Numbered from the stretch's first letter, positions 21,457-30,499 are shown. The stretch is 32,860 nt of DNA from Rubrivivax sp. (GCA_016790395.1 JAEUPH010000002.1:1-32860), one strand, 5' to 3'. Translations and numbers: made by a program. The notes: generated by a model not told the origin, from the letters alone.

Positions 21457-22770
21457 ATGGACAGTGTTCTTTACCTCCTTCCCTATCTGCTGCTCGGCCT
21501 GGCGGCCGTGGCCTGGCACGTGTGGCGGCGCGGCCGGCGGCAGCGCCTGGAACTCGAAGCGCTGGAGCAGGCCAGGAAGTCCGGCCTCATGGAGCCGCCG
21601 TCGCTGCACCCCGTGGTGGACCCGAACCGCTGCCTCGGTTCCGGGGCCTGCGCCAAGGCCTGCCCGGAAGGGGCGCTGGGCGTGGTGGACGGCAAGGCCA
21701 CGCTGATCAATGCCGCCTCGTGCATCGGCCACGGCGCCTGCGCGGCGGCCTGCCCGGTGCAGGCGCTGTCCCTGGTGTTCGGCACCGAGAAGCGCGGCAT
21801 GGACATTCCCAACATCAGCCCCGATTTCGAGACCAACGTGCCCGGCGTGTTCATCGCCGGCGAACTGGGCGGCATGGGTCTCATTCGCAAGACGGCCGAG
21901 CAGGGCCGGCAAGCGATGGACGCCATCCGGCGCCGCGCCGCGCAGGGCCACGCGGCGCCGCTGGACGTCGTCATCGTCGGTGCCGGCCCGGCCGGCATTT
22001 CGGCCGGGCTGAGCGCCATCGCGCACAAGCTTCGTTACAAGATCGTCGAGCAGGAGGATTCGCTGGGCGGCGCGGTCTACCACTACCCGCGCAACAAGCT
22101 GGCGATGACGGCGCCCGTGAAGCTGGACCTCATCGGCACCGTGCGCCTGGGGACCGAGGTGCAGAAGGAGAAGCTGCTCGCCTTCTGGCACGACATCGTC
22201 GGCAAGACCGGCCTGACCATGAACTTCAACGAGCGCTTCGAGGGCCTCACGCCCCACGCCGAAGGCGGCTACGAGGTGCGCACTTCGCGCGGCAGCTACC
22301 ACGCGCACTCGGTGCTGCTGGCGCTGGGCCGCCGCGGCACGCCGCGCAAGCTGGGCGTGCCGGGTGAAGCCCTGCCCAAGGTGGTCTACCGGCTGGTGGA
22401 CGCCGAGCAGTACGCCGGACGCCATGTGCTGGTGGTGGGCGGCGGCGACAGTGCGCTGGAGGCTGCCGTGGCACTGGCGGCCGAGCCCGGCACCACGGTC
22501 ACGCTGTCCTACCGCAGCGAGGCCTTCTCGCGCGTCAAGGAGAAGAACCGCCAGCAGCTCGACGATGCGGTTCGCCGCGGGCGGCTGAGCTGCCTGCTGA
22601 AGTCGCAGGTGAAGCTGATCGAGGAGACCCAGGTGCACCTGGCGCTCGATGGCGGCGAGACCCGCGTGCTGCCGAACGAGCACATCATCGTCTGCGCGGG
22701 CGGTGAGCTCCCGACGCCGCTGCTGAAGTCCATCGGCATCCGGTTCGAGACCAAGTTCGGCCGCGCCTGA
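21457..22770 (+). CDS. Membrane-anchored Fe-S/FAD-NAD(P)-binding oxidoreductase with permuted domain order
   Basis: A 437-residue protein: N-terminal transmembrane segment (3-22), a ferredoxin-like region with two Cys motifs (C59, C65, C69 and C89, C95, C99), then a thioredoxin-reductase-like flavoprotein with dinucleotide folds at GAGPAG (175-180) and GGGDSA (328-333). Two oddities are visible. In both Fe-S motifs the usual second Cys is replaced, by Ser and by His, giving C-x5-C-x3-CP. The segment VPGVFIAGELGG (128-139), which normally ends TrxB/YpdA-type enzymes and contacts FAD, precedes the first Rossmann motif, and the protein stops soon after a LLKSIGI segment. No TrxB CxxC active site is visible. 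It probably moves electrons between NAD(P)H and the membrane or periplasmic chain; direction unknown. Divergent from the cytochrome b operon. Confidence 0.82.
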   Translation: MDSVLYLLPYLLLGLAAVAWHVWRRGRRQRLELEALEQARKSGLMEPPSLHPVVDPNRCLGSGACAKACPEGALGVVDGKATLINAASCIGHGACAAACPVQALSLVFGTEKRGMDIPNISPDFETNVPGVFIAGELGGMGLIRKTAEQGRQAMDAIRRRAAQGHAAPLDVVIVGAGPAGISAGLSAIAHKLRYKIVEQEDSLGGAVYHYPRNKLAMTAPVKLDLIGTVRLGTEVQKEKLLAFWHDIVGKTGLTMNFNERFEGLTPHAEGGYEVRTSRGSYHAHSVLLALGRRGTPRKLGVPGEALPKVVYRLVDAEQYAGRHVLVVGGGDSALEAAVALAAEPGTTVTLSYRSEAFSRVKEKNRQQLDDAVRRGRLSCLLKSQVKLIEETQVHLALDGGETRVLPNEHIIVCAGGELPTPLLKSIGIRFETKFGRA

Positions 22771-22772
22771 GG

Positions 22773-22786
22773 GGCCGCTTCCGGCC
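22773..22786. terminator. Short hairpin between convergent genes
   Basis: GGCCG-CTTC-CGGCC, a perfect 5-bp GC stem with a 4-base loop, fills most of the 20-bp gap between the stop of the flavoprotein gene (22768-22770) and the stop of the convergent sensor kinase gene (22791). No T-tract on either side. It may end transcripts from both strands, but evidence is limited to symmetry and position. Confidence 0.35.
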
Positions 22787-22790
22787 GGGC

Positions 22791-24203
22791 TCAGCGCAGC
22801 GGCGGCAGGCTGCGCGGCGGGAAGCGCAGTTCGACCACGAGGCCGCCGCCTTCGCGGGGCCGCAGCGCCACCGTGGCGCCGTGGGCGTCGGCCAGCGCCT
22901 TCACGATGGCCAGGCCCAGGCCCACGCCGGGCCGTGTGTTGCCGCGGCCGCGGTGGAAGCGTTCGAAGAGGCGTTCGCTGTCGGCGGGCGCGATGCCCGG
23001 TCCGCGGTCGGCCACCCACAGGAGCGTGGCCTCGCCCTCAGGCCGGGAGCCGACCTCGATATCGCTGCCGTCCGGTGCCTGGCCCACCGCATTGGACAGC
23101 AGGTTGCGCAGCACCACCCGCAGCGCGAAGGACGAGCCCACCAGCGTGGGCACCGCCAGCCGCTGGGTGATGCGCAGGCCGCGCTCGGCGGCGGCCGGCG
23201 CCACGTCTGCCAGGGCCTCTTCCAGGGTCGCCCGCAAGGCCACCGACTCGGCGTCGGCCAGCATGCGGGCGGGGTCGCCGGCCAGCGCGTCGCTGCGCGC
23301 GAGGTCCAGCAGTTGCGCCACCAGATGTGCCGACTGGTCGACGCCCTCCTGCAGCGCGCGCAGGGCGGCGGCACGGTCCGCTTCGCTGGTGCGCGGGTGG
23401 GCCGCCAGCTGCGACTGCGCCTGCAGCCCGGCCAGCGGGGTGCGCAGCTCGTGCGCAGCGGCGGCCACGAAGTTGCGCTCGCTCTTCAGCGCCACGTCCA
23501 GGCGGCGCAGCAGCTGGTTGAGCGCGTCGATCAGCGGCGTGAATTCGCCCGGCAGCCGCTCCGGGGCCACGGGCCGCAGGTCCGTCGGGCCGCGATCGCC
23601 GATCTGCGCCGCCGTGGCGTCCACCGGACGCAGCGCCAGCCGCGACAGCAGCAGCGTCCAGCCCACGATCGCCACGACGGACAGCGCCAGCCCCGCCAGC
23701 AGCGGCGAGTTGAAGACGTCGCCCATGTCCAGTCGCTGTCCCACGGGCTCGGCCGCCTGGATCACGTGCATGCGTGACGGTGCGTCGGCGACGATCACGC
23801 GCAGCGTCTCGCCGCCCAGTTCCACGGTGGCAAAGCCGGTGCTGGCCAGGGGCACGAAGGGGCGGTCGCTCGGGGCATTGGGGCTGGACAGCACGAGGCG
23901 CCCGCTGAGGGACCAGATCTGATAGCGGTATCGGCCCCGCGCCGTGCCTTCGGTGTCCAGGTGCACGGGCACCTGGCCGCCCTCGGCCTCGACCTCGGCG
24001 ATCTCGTGGTCGGCAAAGGCCAGCAGGGTCTTGGCGATGTCGCCCAGCCGCTCGTCGAACAGGGCGGCGTGCTGGCTCTGCACGACGACGTAGATGGCCA
24101 GCCCGCCGGCCAGCCAGGCCAGCGCACCAGCGGCCAGCGCCACGGCCAGCAGGCGGCGGCGCAGCGACCAGGGCCGCGGTGCCGGTGGCTGCGCGGCGTT
24201 CAC
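22791..24203 (-). CDS. Sensor histidine kinase, QseC/TctE-like
   Basis: Inner-membrane sensor kinase of 470 residues. TM1 is about 17-42, followed by a periplasmic sensor domain (about 43-165), TM2 (about 168-190), a HAMP linker, and HisKA with H251 in AHELRTP. The ATPase has N-box residues N367 and N371, a canonical DRGPGI and GVGLGLAIV. The GTG start (24203) overlaps the regulator stop by 4 bp (GTGA). The pair follows ccmI at the end of the cytochrome maturation operon and may be co-transcribed with it. It differs clearly from the kinase at 1751-3118 in its sensor region, so the two systems probably sense different signals. The stop is 20 bp from the convergent flavoprotein gene. Confidence 0.92.
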   Translation of the reverse strand: MNAAQPPAPRPWSLRRRLLAVALAAGALAWLAGGLAIYVVVQSQHAALFDERLGDIAKTLLAFADHEIAEVEAEGGQVPVHLDTEGTARGRYRYQIWSLSGRLVLSSPNAPSDRPFVPLASTGFATVELGGETLRVIVADAPSRMHVIQAAEPVGQRLDMGDVFNSPLLAGLALSVVAIVGWTLLLSRLALRPVDATAAQIGDRGPTDLRPVAPERLPGEFTPLIDALNQLLRRLDVALKSERNFVAAAAHELRTPLAGLQAQSQLAAHPRTSEADRAAALRALQEGVDQSAHLVAQLLDLARSDALAGDPARMLADAESVALRATLEEALADVAPAAAERGLRITQRLAVPTLVGSSFALRVVLRNLLSNAVGQAPDGSDIEVGSRPEGEATLLWVADRGPGIAPADSERLFERFHRGRGNTRPGVGLGLAIVKALADAHGATVALRPREGGGLVVELRFPPRSLPPLR

Positions 24204-24871
24204 GCCCCGACCGGCCCGAGCGTGTAGCCCACGCCGCGCACGGTCTTGATCAGGCCGCTCCCCAGCTTGCGGCGCAGGTGGTGGACGTGCACGTCCACGG
24301 CGTTGCCGACGATCTCGTCGCCCGCCCCGTACAGCACCTCCACCAGTTCGTCGCGCGACAGCGGGCGACCGCCCGCGCGCAGCAGGGCTTCGAGCAGGAA
24401 GAACTCGCGCTGCGTCAGCAGCACGTACTGCCCGTCCACCGAGACGGTGCGGCTGGCCGGCACCAGCACCAGCGGCCCGTGGCGAAGCGTCTCGTCGCGC
24501 GGTGCGCCGGCCCCCTGGCGGCGGCGCACCGCGCGCAGGCGAGCAGCCAGCTCGTCCAGATGCGCGGGCTTGCCGAGGATGTCGTCGGCGCCCAGGTCGA
24601 GCAAGCGCACGCGGTCCTGGACCTGCTCGCGAGCCGTCATGACGATCACCGGAAGCTCGAAGCCGGCGGCCCGCAGGTTGACGAGCAGCTCCTCGCCGTC
24701 CGCGTCGGGCAGGCCGAGGTCCAGCACCATGCCGTCGTAGCGGCTGCCGCGCAGCGCCGGCTCGACCTCGCGGCCGTGCGTGATCCAGTCGACATCGATG
24801 CCGCCGTGGCCCATCCAGGCCCGCACCGCCTGGGCCAGGCGGGCGTCGTCCTCGACGAGCAGCAGCTTCAC
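24200..24871 (-). CDS. OmpR/PhoB-family response regulator, QseB/TctD-like
   Basis: A 223-residue regulator with receiver domain (D8-D9, phospho-acceptor D51 in VLDLGLP, T79, K101) and C-terminal winged helix ending in VRGVGYTLGP. The start is GTG at 24871, which opens directly into MKLLLVEDD-type sequence; an AGAGG about 10 bases upstream is a moderate ribosome binding site. It begins 18 bp after ccmI and overlaps the kinase gene by 4 bp. It is close to the regulator at 1089-1754 in length and motif positions, so the two may be paralogues. Placement behind the ccm genes suggests feedback between haem-protein maturation and the electron-transfer locus (inference). Confidence 0.92.
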   Translation of the reverse strand: MKLLLVEDDARLAQAVRAWMGHGGIDVDWITHGREVEPALRGSRYDGMVLDLGLPDADGEELLVNLRAAGFELPVIVMTAREQVQDRVRLLDLGADDILGKPAHLDELAARLRAVRRRQGAGAPRDETLRHGPLVLVPASRTVSVDGQYVLLTQREFFLLEALLRAGGRPLSRDELVEVLYGAGDEIVGNAVDVHVHHLRRKLGSGLIKTVRGVGYTLGPVGA

Positions 24872-24889
24872 GTCACAGCGGCCTCTGGG

Positions 24890-26101
24890 TCAGGGGCTGG
24901 GCTTGCCGATCTCCAGGCTCAGCCCTTGCGCGCCCAGGGCCACGGGGACACTGAGCACCTCGGGGTCGCCGGGCTGGGGCATCACGGCCTTGCCGATGCG
25001 GGCGCCGATGATCAGCTGCGGCGCACCGGACAGCTTGGCGGCTTCGCTGATGGCCATGCTGTCGTCGAGCGAGAACTCGAAGGGCAGGTCGCTGACCTTG
25101 CGCGTCAGCAGGGCCAGCGGCATGCGCGAGCCGCCGGCGGCGCGCGCGAAGACGAAGACCATGTCGTCGGGGTTGACCTTGCCCTTGAGGGCCGCGCTCA
25201 GCGCCACGCGGCCGCTGACGCTGGCCCCCAGCGGCGCGGCCGCGCCGGCCGGCTTGGCCCCGGCCGTCGCGGCGGGCGCGGGCGCTGCGGCACCGGGCCC
25301 GGCGGGCATGCCGGCGCGTTCGCGCGCTTCGGCCAGTGCGCCCTGCAGCTGCTTGGCGAAGTCGCCGTTCGGGTCGGCCTTTTCCACCGCGCGTTGCCAC
25401 AGGCCGGCGGCGGCCTTGAAGTCGTTCTTGTTGAAGGCCACCGTGCCGGCCAGCGACAGCGCCTTCACGTTGCCGGGATCGAGCTGCAGCGCCTTGAGGA
25501 TGAGCTTCTCGGGCTCGCCTTCCAGCGTGCGGTTGTTGACCATGGCCGTCGCGTCGGCGAGGTCGGCATAGGCCTGTGCGTCGTCCGGCTTCAGTTCGGT
25601 GACCTTCCTGAATGCGGGCAGCGCCTCGGCGAACTTGCCTTGCGCGGTGTAGGTGCGGCCAAGCATGACCCAGCCTTCGACGTCGTCGGGCTTCGCCTTC
25701 AGCTTCTCCTGCAGCTTGGCGACCATGGCCTCGATCTGCGCCGCCTGCGTGGAGTGGCCGGCGGCGTCCGGCGAGGCAGCGACGTTCTCGCCCGGGCCCA
25801 CGCTCCAGCCGTCGTGGTTGCCCATCACGGCATAGCCCACGGCGCCGAAGGCCAGCACGAAAGTGAGCACGCTGAGCATCAGCCCGCGTGGGGCGCGTTC
25901 TTCCGGGGCGGGCTTCTCTGCCGCGGCGGCCACCGGCAGCTCGGCCGCAGGTTGGGCCATGACGTGCGCGACGATCTGCCGCTCGACGTCGTCGCGCGAT
26001 TTCTGCGCCGACTCGCCTTTCAGCGTGCCGTCGGCAATCAGCGCGTCCAGGTGGGCGAGCTTGGCCTTCAGCTCAGCGAGGGACGGGTTTTTCTTGGACA
26101 T
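24890..26101 (-). CDS. ccmI: Cytochrome c biogenesis protein CcmI (CycH), apparently lacking the first TM helix
   Basis: A 403-residue TPR protein closing the ccm set. CcmI binds the apocytochrome and hands it to CcmF/CcmH for haem attachment in the periplasm. Visible order: a charged helical segment (1-50) like the cytoplasmic loop of CcmI, one transmembrane helix (about 73-92), TPR helices (about 120-260), an Ala/Pro linker (262-292) and the C-terminal beta domain (about 294-400). Family members usually start with a transmembrane helix before the loop; here none is visible and the ATG at 26101 opens straight into MSKKNPSLAE. The start overlaps ccmH by 29 bp. The C-terminal domain is paralogous to that of the protein at 4866-5870. 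Confidence 0.9.
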   Translation of the reverse strand: MSKKNPSLAELKAKLAHLDALIADGTLKGESAQKSRDDVERQIVAHVMAQPAAELPVAAAAEKPAPEERAPRGLMLSVLTFVLAFGAVGYAVMGNHDGWSVGPGENVAASPDAAGHSTQAAQIEAMVAKLQEKLKAKPDDVEGWVMLGRTYTAQGKFAEALPAFRKVTELKPDDAQAYADLADATAMVNNRTLEGEPEKLILKALQLDPGNVKALSLAGTVAFNKNDFKAAAGLWQRAVEKADPNGDFAKQLQGALAEARERAGMPAGPGAAAPAPAATAGAKPAGAAAPLGASVSGRVALSAALKGKVNPDDMVFVFARAAGGSRMPLALLTRKVSDLPFEFSLDDSMAISEAAKLSGAPQLIIGARIGKAVMPQPGDPEVLSVPVALGAQGLSLEIGKPSP

Positions 26102-26549
26102 CGTGGGCCGCGTCGGCGGGGTGTTGGGTGTCGGGGTCGAAGTCTTCGGGCCGCGCCTGCTGGCGGCGGCGCAGCATCAGGAACAGCGCCGCCAGCGCGA
26201 ACACCAGCAGGGCCGGCGGGCCGATCCACAGCAGTGCGGTGGCGGGCTTGAAGGGCGGCTTGTAGAGCACGAAGTCGCCGTAGCGGTCGGTCATGTAGCG
26301 GCGGATCTCGTCGGGGCTCTTGCCCTGCTGCAGCTGGGTGCGGATCTGGTTGCGCAGGTCCACCGCCAGGTCGGCGTGCGAGTCGGCGATGGTCTGGTTC
26401 TGGCAGACCAGGCAGCGCAGCTCGGCCGACAGCTCCATCACGCGGGCTTCGAGCTGCGGGTTGGTGGTCAGGAGCTCGGCCTCCTTCGCGCCCGCCAGCG
26501 GGCTGGCCAGCAGGGCCGCGAGAAGCAGCGCCATCGGTCGGATGAACAT
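26073..26549 (-). CDS. ccmH: Cytochrome c maturation protein CcmH (thiol-disulfide component)
   Basis: A 158-residue membrane-anchored protein that reduces apocytochrome CXXCH cysteines ahead of haem ligation. Signal-like N-terminus (1-21), the family motif LRCLVCQNQ with redox cysteines C46 and C49, conserved helices with a DLR..IR...GKSP..I..YM..RYGDFVLY pattern, and a transmembrane helix (about 103-126). The length suits CcmL/CycL-type CcmH without the fused CcmI part, and a separate ccmI follows. The ATG is at 26549, immediately after the ccmG stop (26550). It overlaps ccmI by 29 bp. Confidence 0.95.
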   Translation of the reverse strand: MFIRPMALLLAALLASPLAGAKEAELLTTNPQLEARVMELSAELRCLVCQNQTIADSHADLAVDLRNQIRTQLQQGKSPDEIRRYMTDRYGDFVLYKPPFKPATALLWIGPPALLVFALAALFLMLRRRQQARPEDFDPDTQHPADAAHDVQEKPVPR

Positions 26550-27119
26550 TCAGGCGCCTCCCAGCCGCTTCACCAGCGGTTCGATCTTGTCCCGCAGCAC
26601 CTCGGGCGTCATGGGCCCGATGTGCTTGTAGCGGACGATGCCCTGGCGGTCGATGACGAAGGTCTCGGGCACGCCGTAGACGCCGTAGTCGATGCCGATG
26701 CGGCCGTCGGGGTCGGTCAGCGACTCGGCGTAGGGGTTGCCCAGCTGCGCCAGCCAGGCCTGCCCGGCCTTGGGCGTGTCCTTGTAGTTCAGGCCGTAGA
26801 TGGGCACGGGCGAACGCTTGGCGTAGTCCACCCACAGCGGATGCTCTTCGCGGCAGGGCGTGCACCAGCTCGCCCAGACGTTGAGGATCCAGGCCTTGCC
26901 CACCAGCTCGTCGCGGCTGAGGCTCTTGTCGGGCTGGGCCAGCAGCTGGGCCTTGAAGGCCGGCGCCGGCTTGTCGATCAGCGGCGAGGGCACCTCGCGC
27001 GGGTTGAGGTTCAGTCCCACGCCCAGGAAGATGGCCAGCACCAGGAACAGTCCCAGCGGCAGCAGGTAGCGCCAGCGGCCGCTGGCGCCTGCCCGGGCCG
27101 CGCTCGTCGGCTCGCTCAT
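26550..27119 (-). CDS. ccmG: Thiol:disulfide interchange protein CcmG (DsbE)
   Basis: Membrane-tethered periplasmic thioredoxin of 189 residues, keeping apocytochrome or CcmH cysteines reduced. N-terminal transmembrane helix (about 16-36), then a thioredoxin fold with the active site WCTPC (C86, C89) and the characteristic GVYGVPETFVID segment with its cis-Pro. The ATG at 27119 overlaps the ccmF stop (ATGA, 27116-27119). Length and motifs are typical of the family. Confidence 0.95.
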   Translation of the reverse strand: MSEPTSAARAGASGRWRYLLPLGLFLVLAIFLGVGLNLNPREVPSPLIDKPAPAFKAQLLAQPDKSLSRDELVGKAWILNVWASWCTPCREEHPLWVDYAKRSPVPIYGLNYKDTPKAGQAWLAQLGNPYAESLTDPDGRIGIDYGVYGVPETFVIDRQGIVRYKHIGPMTPEVLRDKIEPLVKRLGGA

Positions 27120-29098
27120 GCAGCCCGCTCCTGCAAGGCACCGGCGCGCGCGCCGGCGTTCTGCTTCTGGCGGTAGCGGCGGTCGCTCATGGCCAGCAGG
27201 CCGCCGGCCATCATGATGAGGCAGCCGCCCCAGATCCAGCTGATGAAGGGCTTGTACTGCACGCGTACCACCCACTCGCCGCTGGGCAGCTGCTCGCCCA
27301 TCGAGACGTACAGGTCACGCCACAGGTTGGCGTTCACCGCCGCTTCCGTCATGGGGTTCTGCTGCACGCGGTAGATGCGCTTCTGCGGGTTCAGCGTGTC
27401 CACCAGGCGCCCGTCGCGGGTGATGGTCATCGTGCCTTCCATGGCCACGTAGTTCGGGCCTTGCACCTGACGCAGGCTCTTCATCTCGAAGCGGTAGCCG
27501 ACGATCTCGGTGCTGTCGCCCGGGCCCATCTTGACGTCGCGTTCTTCCTGGAAGGTGTTGACCATGGCCACGCCGAAAGCGAAGGCGGCCACGCCCAGGT
27601 GCGCCAGCATCATCCCCCACATGGCCACCGGGATCTGCCCCGCACGGTGCAGGATCTGGCCCAGGCTGCCACCGGCCGGCAGCAGGCGCGGCTTCAGGTC
27701 GGCCGCCAGCGTGAACACGATCCAGAAGGCCATCATCAGGCCGCCCGTGGTGGTGGCCTGGATCTTCCCGGCAGACCACCCCACGGCCAGCGCAGCCACC
27801 AGCGACAGCACCAGCGGCAGCGCCAGCCGACGCGCCAGCACGCCGGCTTCGTCCTGCTTCCAGCGTGTCAGCGGGCCGATGCCCATCACCAGCACCAGCG
27901 GCGCCATGAGCAGCGCGAACACGGTGTCGAAGTAGGGCGGGCCGACGGAGATCTTGCCCATGCCCAGGGCGTCGAGGAACAGCGGGTACAGCGTGCCCAG
28001 CAGCACCGCACCCGTGGCCGCGGCCAGCATCATGTTGTTGCCCAGCAGCAGGGACTCGCGGCTGAGCAGCGAGAAGCGCTGGCCCAGGCCCACGGTGGGC
28101 GCGCGCCAGGCGAACAGCACCAGCGAGGCGCCGATCACGATCACCAGGAAGGCCAGGATGAAGAGGCCGCGGCGCGGGTCCGTCGCGAAGGCATGCACCG
28201 AGCTCAGCACGCCCGAGCGCACGAGGAAGGTGCCCAGCAGCGACAGCGAGAAGGCCATGATGGCCAGCCACACCGTCCACACCTTGAAGCTGCCGCGCTT
28301 CTCGCTGACGGCCAGCGAGTGGATCAGCGCCGTGCCGGTGAGCCAGGGCATGAAACTGGCGTTTTCCACCGGGTCCCAGAACCACCAGCCGCCCCAGCCC
28401 AGCTCGTTGTAGGCCCACCAGCTGCCCAGGCCGATGCCGAAGGTGAGGAAGACCCAGGCGGCCGTGGTCCAGGGGCGCGTCCAGCGCGCCCAGGTGGCGT
28501 CCAGGTTGCCGCCCAGCAGCGCCGCGATGGCGAAGGCAAAGGCCACGCTGAAGCCCACGTAGCCCATGTAGAGCATGGGCGGGTGGATCACCATGCCCGG
28601 GTCCTGCAGCAGCGGGTTCAGGTCGCGCCCGTCGGCGGCGGCGGGCAGCAGGCGGTCGAAGGGATTGCTGGTGAGCAGCATGAAGAGCAGAAAGCCCACG
28701 GCCACCAGCCCCATCACGCCCAGGATGCGCGAAGCGAAGGCCAGCGGCAGCTTGTGGCTGTAGCGCGCCACGGCCACCGTCCAGCCGCTGAGCATCAGCA
28801 CCCACAGCAGCAGCGAGCCTTCGTGGCCGCCCCACACGGCGGCGAACTGATACCACTTGGGCAGCGCGCTGTTGGAGTTGGACGCCACGTAGAGCACGCT
28901 GAAGTCATTGCGCAGGAAGCTGAAGGCCAGCAGCGCGAAAGCGGCAGTGACCAGCAGCCCCTGCAGATAGGACAGCGGCCGCGCCAGCAGCATCCAGCCG
29001 CGATGGTCACGGTGTGCGCCGACCAGCGGCAGCACGCCCTGCACCAGCGAGACGCCGAGCGCGAAGTACAGCAGCAGGTGGCCCAGTTCCGGGATCAC
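27116..29098 (-). CDS. ccmF: Haem lyase subunit CcmF
   Basis: Large polytopic membrane protein of 660 residues, the cytochrome c synthetase core that takes haem from CcmE and attaches it to the CXXCH cysteines. Features seen: [11 protein letters not shown] near residue 90, the [11 protein letters not shown] segment with a conserved His, and the tryptophan-rich WWD domain [17 protein letters not shown] long C-terminal periplasmic domain ends in a transmembrane helix and a basic tail. The GTG at 29098 is the start: it overlaps the ccmE stop as GTGA, and the protein then opens with [14 protein letters not shown], typical of CcmF. A longer frame running into ccmE is a reading artefact. Confidence 0.95.
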   Translation of the reverse strand: MIPELGHLLLYFALGVSLVQGVLPLVGAHRDHRGWMLLARPLSYLQGLLVTAAFALLAFSFLRNDFSVLYVASNSNSALPKWYQFAAVWGGHEGSLLLWVLMLSGWTVAVARYSHKLPLAFASRILGVMGLVAVGFLLFMLLTSNPFDRLLPAAADGRDLNPLLQDPGMVIHPPMLYMGYVGFSVAFAFAIAALLGGNLDATWARWTRPWTTAAWVFLTFGIGLGSWWAYNELGWGGWWFWDPVENASFMPWLTGTALIHSLAVSEKRGSFKVWTVWLAIMAFSLSLLGTFLVRSGVLSSVHAFATDPRRGLFILAFLVIVIGASLVLFAWRAPTVGLGQRFSLLSRESLLLGNNMMLAAATGAVLLGTLYPLFLDALGMGKISVGPPYFDTVFALLMAPLVLVMGIGPLTRWKQDEAGVLARRLALPLVLSLVAALAVGWSAGKIQATTTGGLMMAFWIVFTLAADLKPRLLPAGGSLGQILHRAGQIPVAMWGMMLAHLGVAAFAFGVAMVNTFQEERDVKMGPGDSTEIVGYRFEMKSLRQVQGPNYVAMEGTMTITRDGRLVDTLNPQKRIYRVQQNPMTEAAVNANLWRDLYVSMGEQLPSGEWVVRVQYKPFISWIWGGCLIMMAGGLLAMSDRRYRQKQNAGARAGALQERAA

Positions 29099-29565
29099 TT
29101 GCTCATCTCCGACATGCCCTTGCCCGCCTTCTCCATGTGCTTGCGCACCTGCTCGGCCTTGGCCACCGCGTCGGCGGCCTCGGGCGGCATGTAGTTCTCG
29201 TCGTGCTTGGCCAGCACCTCGCGCGCGACGAACACGCCGTCGGGGCCGAGCTGCCCCTGCGCGACCACGCCCTTGCCTTCCTTGAACAGGTCGGGCAGCA
29301 CGCCGTCGTACTTCACCGGCACGGCCTTGCCGGTGTCGGTGACGTTGAAGCGCACGGTGACGCCCTCGCGCACCACGGTGCCGGTTTCCACCATGCCGCC
29401 GACGCGGAAGGTGCGGCCGGTGGGCGCTTCCTTGTCCGCGATCTGGGTCGGCGTGTAGAAGAACACCAGGTTGCTGCTGAAGGCGTTGAGCACCAGTCCG
29501 GCTGCAGCCCCCACGGCCACCAGCACACCCACCACGATGGCAGCTCTCTTGTGACGCGGCTTCAT
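29095..29565 (-). CDS. ccmE: Periplasmic haem chaperone CcmE
   Basis: A 156-residue OB-fold haem chaperone with an N-terminal membrane anchor (about 7-27). The covalent haem-binding site is [12 protein letters not shown], with H121 as attachment residue and Y125 as axial ligand, so it is the standard His-type CcmE. A strong Shine-Dalgarno AAGGAGG precedes the ATG. The start overlaps the ccmD stop by 4 bp, and the stop overlaps the ccmF start by 4 bp. Confidence 0.96.
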   Translation of the reverse strand: MKPRHKRAAIVVGVLVAVGAAAGLVLNAFSSNLVFFYTPTQIADKEAPTGRTFRVGGMVETGTVVREGVTVRFNVTDTGKAVPVKYDGVLPDLFKEGKGVVAQGQLGPDGVFVAREVLAKHDENYMPPEAADAVAKAEQVRKHMEKAGKGMSEMSK

Positions 29566-29738
29566 GCACGACCTCCTTCTTCACGAGCGTTGATGAGCGC
29601 GCGGCGCGTGCGGGCCGCGGCCAGGTGGCTTTCGACGGCCATCACGAGCAGCGTGACGGCATAGGAACCCCACACGTACAGGCCGTAGCCTCCCATGTTG
29701 AGGAAGTCGTCGAAGGATTTCCAGTAGATCGTCGTCAT
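29562..29738 (-). CDS. ccmD: Haem exporter accessory protein CcmD
   Basis: Small membrane protein of 58 residues that helps release holo-CcmE from the CcmABC complex. It has the family pattern: an N-terminal [12 protein letters not shown] segment, one transmembrane helix (about 16-36) and a basic cytoplasmic tail with RTRRAL. ATG 29738 overlaps the ccmC stop (ATGA) and the stop overlaps the ccmE ATG. Confidence 0.93.
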   Translation of the reverse strand: MTTIYWKSFDDFLNMGGYGLYVWGSYAVTLLVMAVESHLAAARTRRALINAREEGGRA

Positions 29739-30499
29739 GCCTTGCTCCCCGGGGCGGCGACCAGCGCGCGCACCCACTCCGTGTCTGCTTCCTGCTCGAG
29801 CACGATGGCCCGGGCGCGCGTGAACACGACTGCAAAACTGTAGGCCCAGAAGCTGAAGACCATCAGAAGCATTCCGAGCAGCATGGTCGAGGCCATCTTG
29901 GGCGCCGCCGTGGCGCTGATGGTGGCGCCCTGGTGCAGCGTGTTCCACCACTTCACGGAGAAGTAGATGATGGGCACGTTCACCGCGCCCACCAGGGCCA
30001 GCAGCGCACCGGCGTTGGAGGCGCGGCGGAAGTCGTCGATGGCCTCGGTGAGGGCGATGTAACCGACGTAAAGAAGCAGCAGGATGAAGAAGGACGTGAG
30101 CCGCGCGTCCCACACCCACCAGGTGCCCCAGGTCGGCTTGCCCCACAGCGCACCGGTCCAGAGCGCGATGAAGGTCATCAGCGCGCCGGTGGGCGCCAGG
30201 GCGCGGGCGTACATGGCGGCCATGCGCGTGTTGAACATCCAGCCGATGGCGGCCCAGAAGGCCATCACCAGGTACAGCAGCATGGCCATCCAGGCCGAAG
30301 GCACGTGGATGAAGATGATGCGGTAGGCGTCGCCCTGCTGGAAGTCGGTGGGTGCGACGGCGAAGCCGACCCACAGCCCCGCGGCGGCGAGGATCAGCGT
30401 GATGGCCCAGCACCAGGGGATCAGGCGGCCGGCCAGGTGGTAGAAGCGCGAGGGCGCCGCGAAGCGGGTCCAGCGTTGTCGGGCGGTGAGGGCGTTCAT
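29735..30499 (-). CDS. ccmC: Haem-handling membrane protein CcmC
   Basis: A 254-residue protein with six predicted helices that loads haem onto CcmE. The WWD domain reads WGTWWVWDARLTS (about 124-136), and the two flanking periplasmic histidines are H65 (FIHVPSAWM) and H189 (NTLHQGATI). ATG 30499 overlaps the last base of the ccmB stop (TGATG). All signature residues are present. Confidence 0.95.
   Translation of the reverse strand: MNALTARQRWTRFAAPSRFYHLAGRLIPWCWAITLILAAAGLWVGFAVAPTDFQQGDAYRIIFIHVPSAWMAMLLYLVMAFWAAIGWMFNTRMAAMYARALAPTGALMTFIALWTGALWGKPTWGTWWVWDARLTSFFILLLLYVGYIALTEAIDDFRRASNAGALLALVGAVNVPIIYFSVKWWNTLHQGATISATAAPKMASTMLLGMLLMVFSFWAYSFAVVFTRARAIVLEQEADTEWVRALVAAPGSKA

Noticed and set aside
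27120-27275. Upstream extension of CcmG
   Set aside because: It lies inside the ccmF 3' end and has no relation to thioredoxin family N-termini; the ATG at 27119 is preferred.
29099-29584. In-frame N-terminal extension of CcmF
   Set aside because: It reads ccmE in another frame as Arg/Gly-rich sequence; the GTG at 29098 with a 4-bp overlap fits CcmF exactly.
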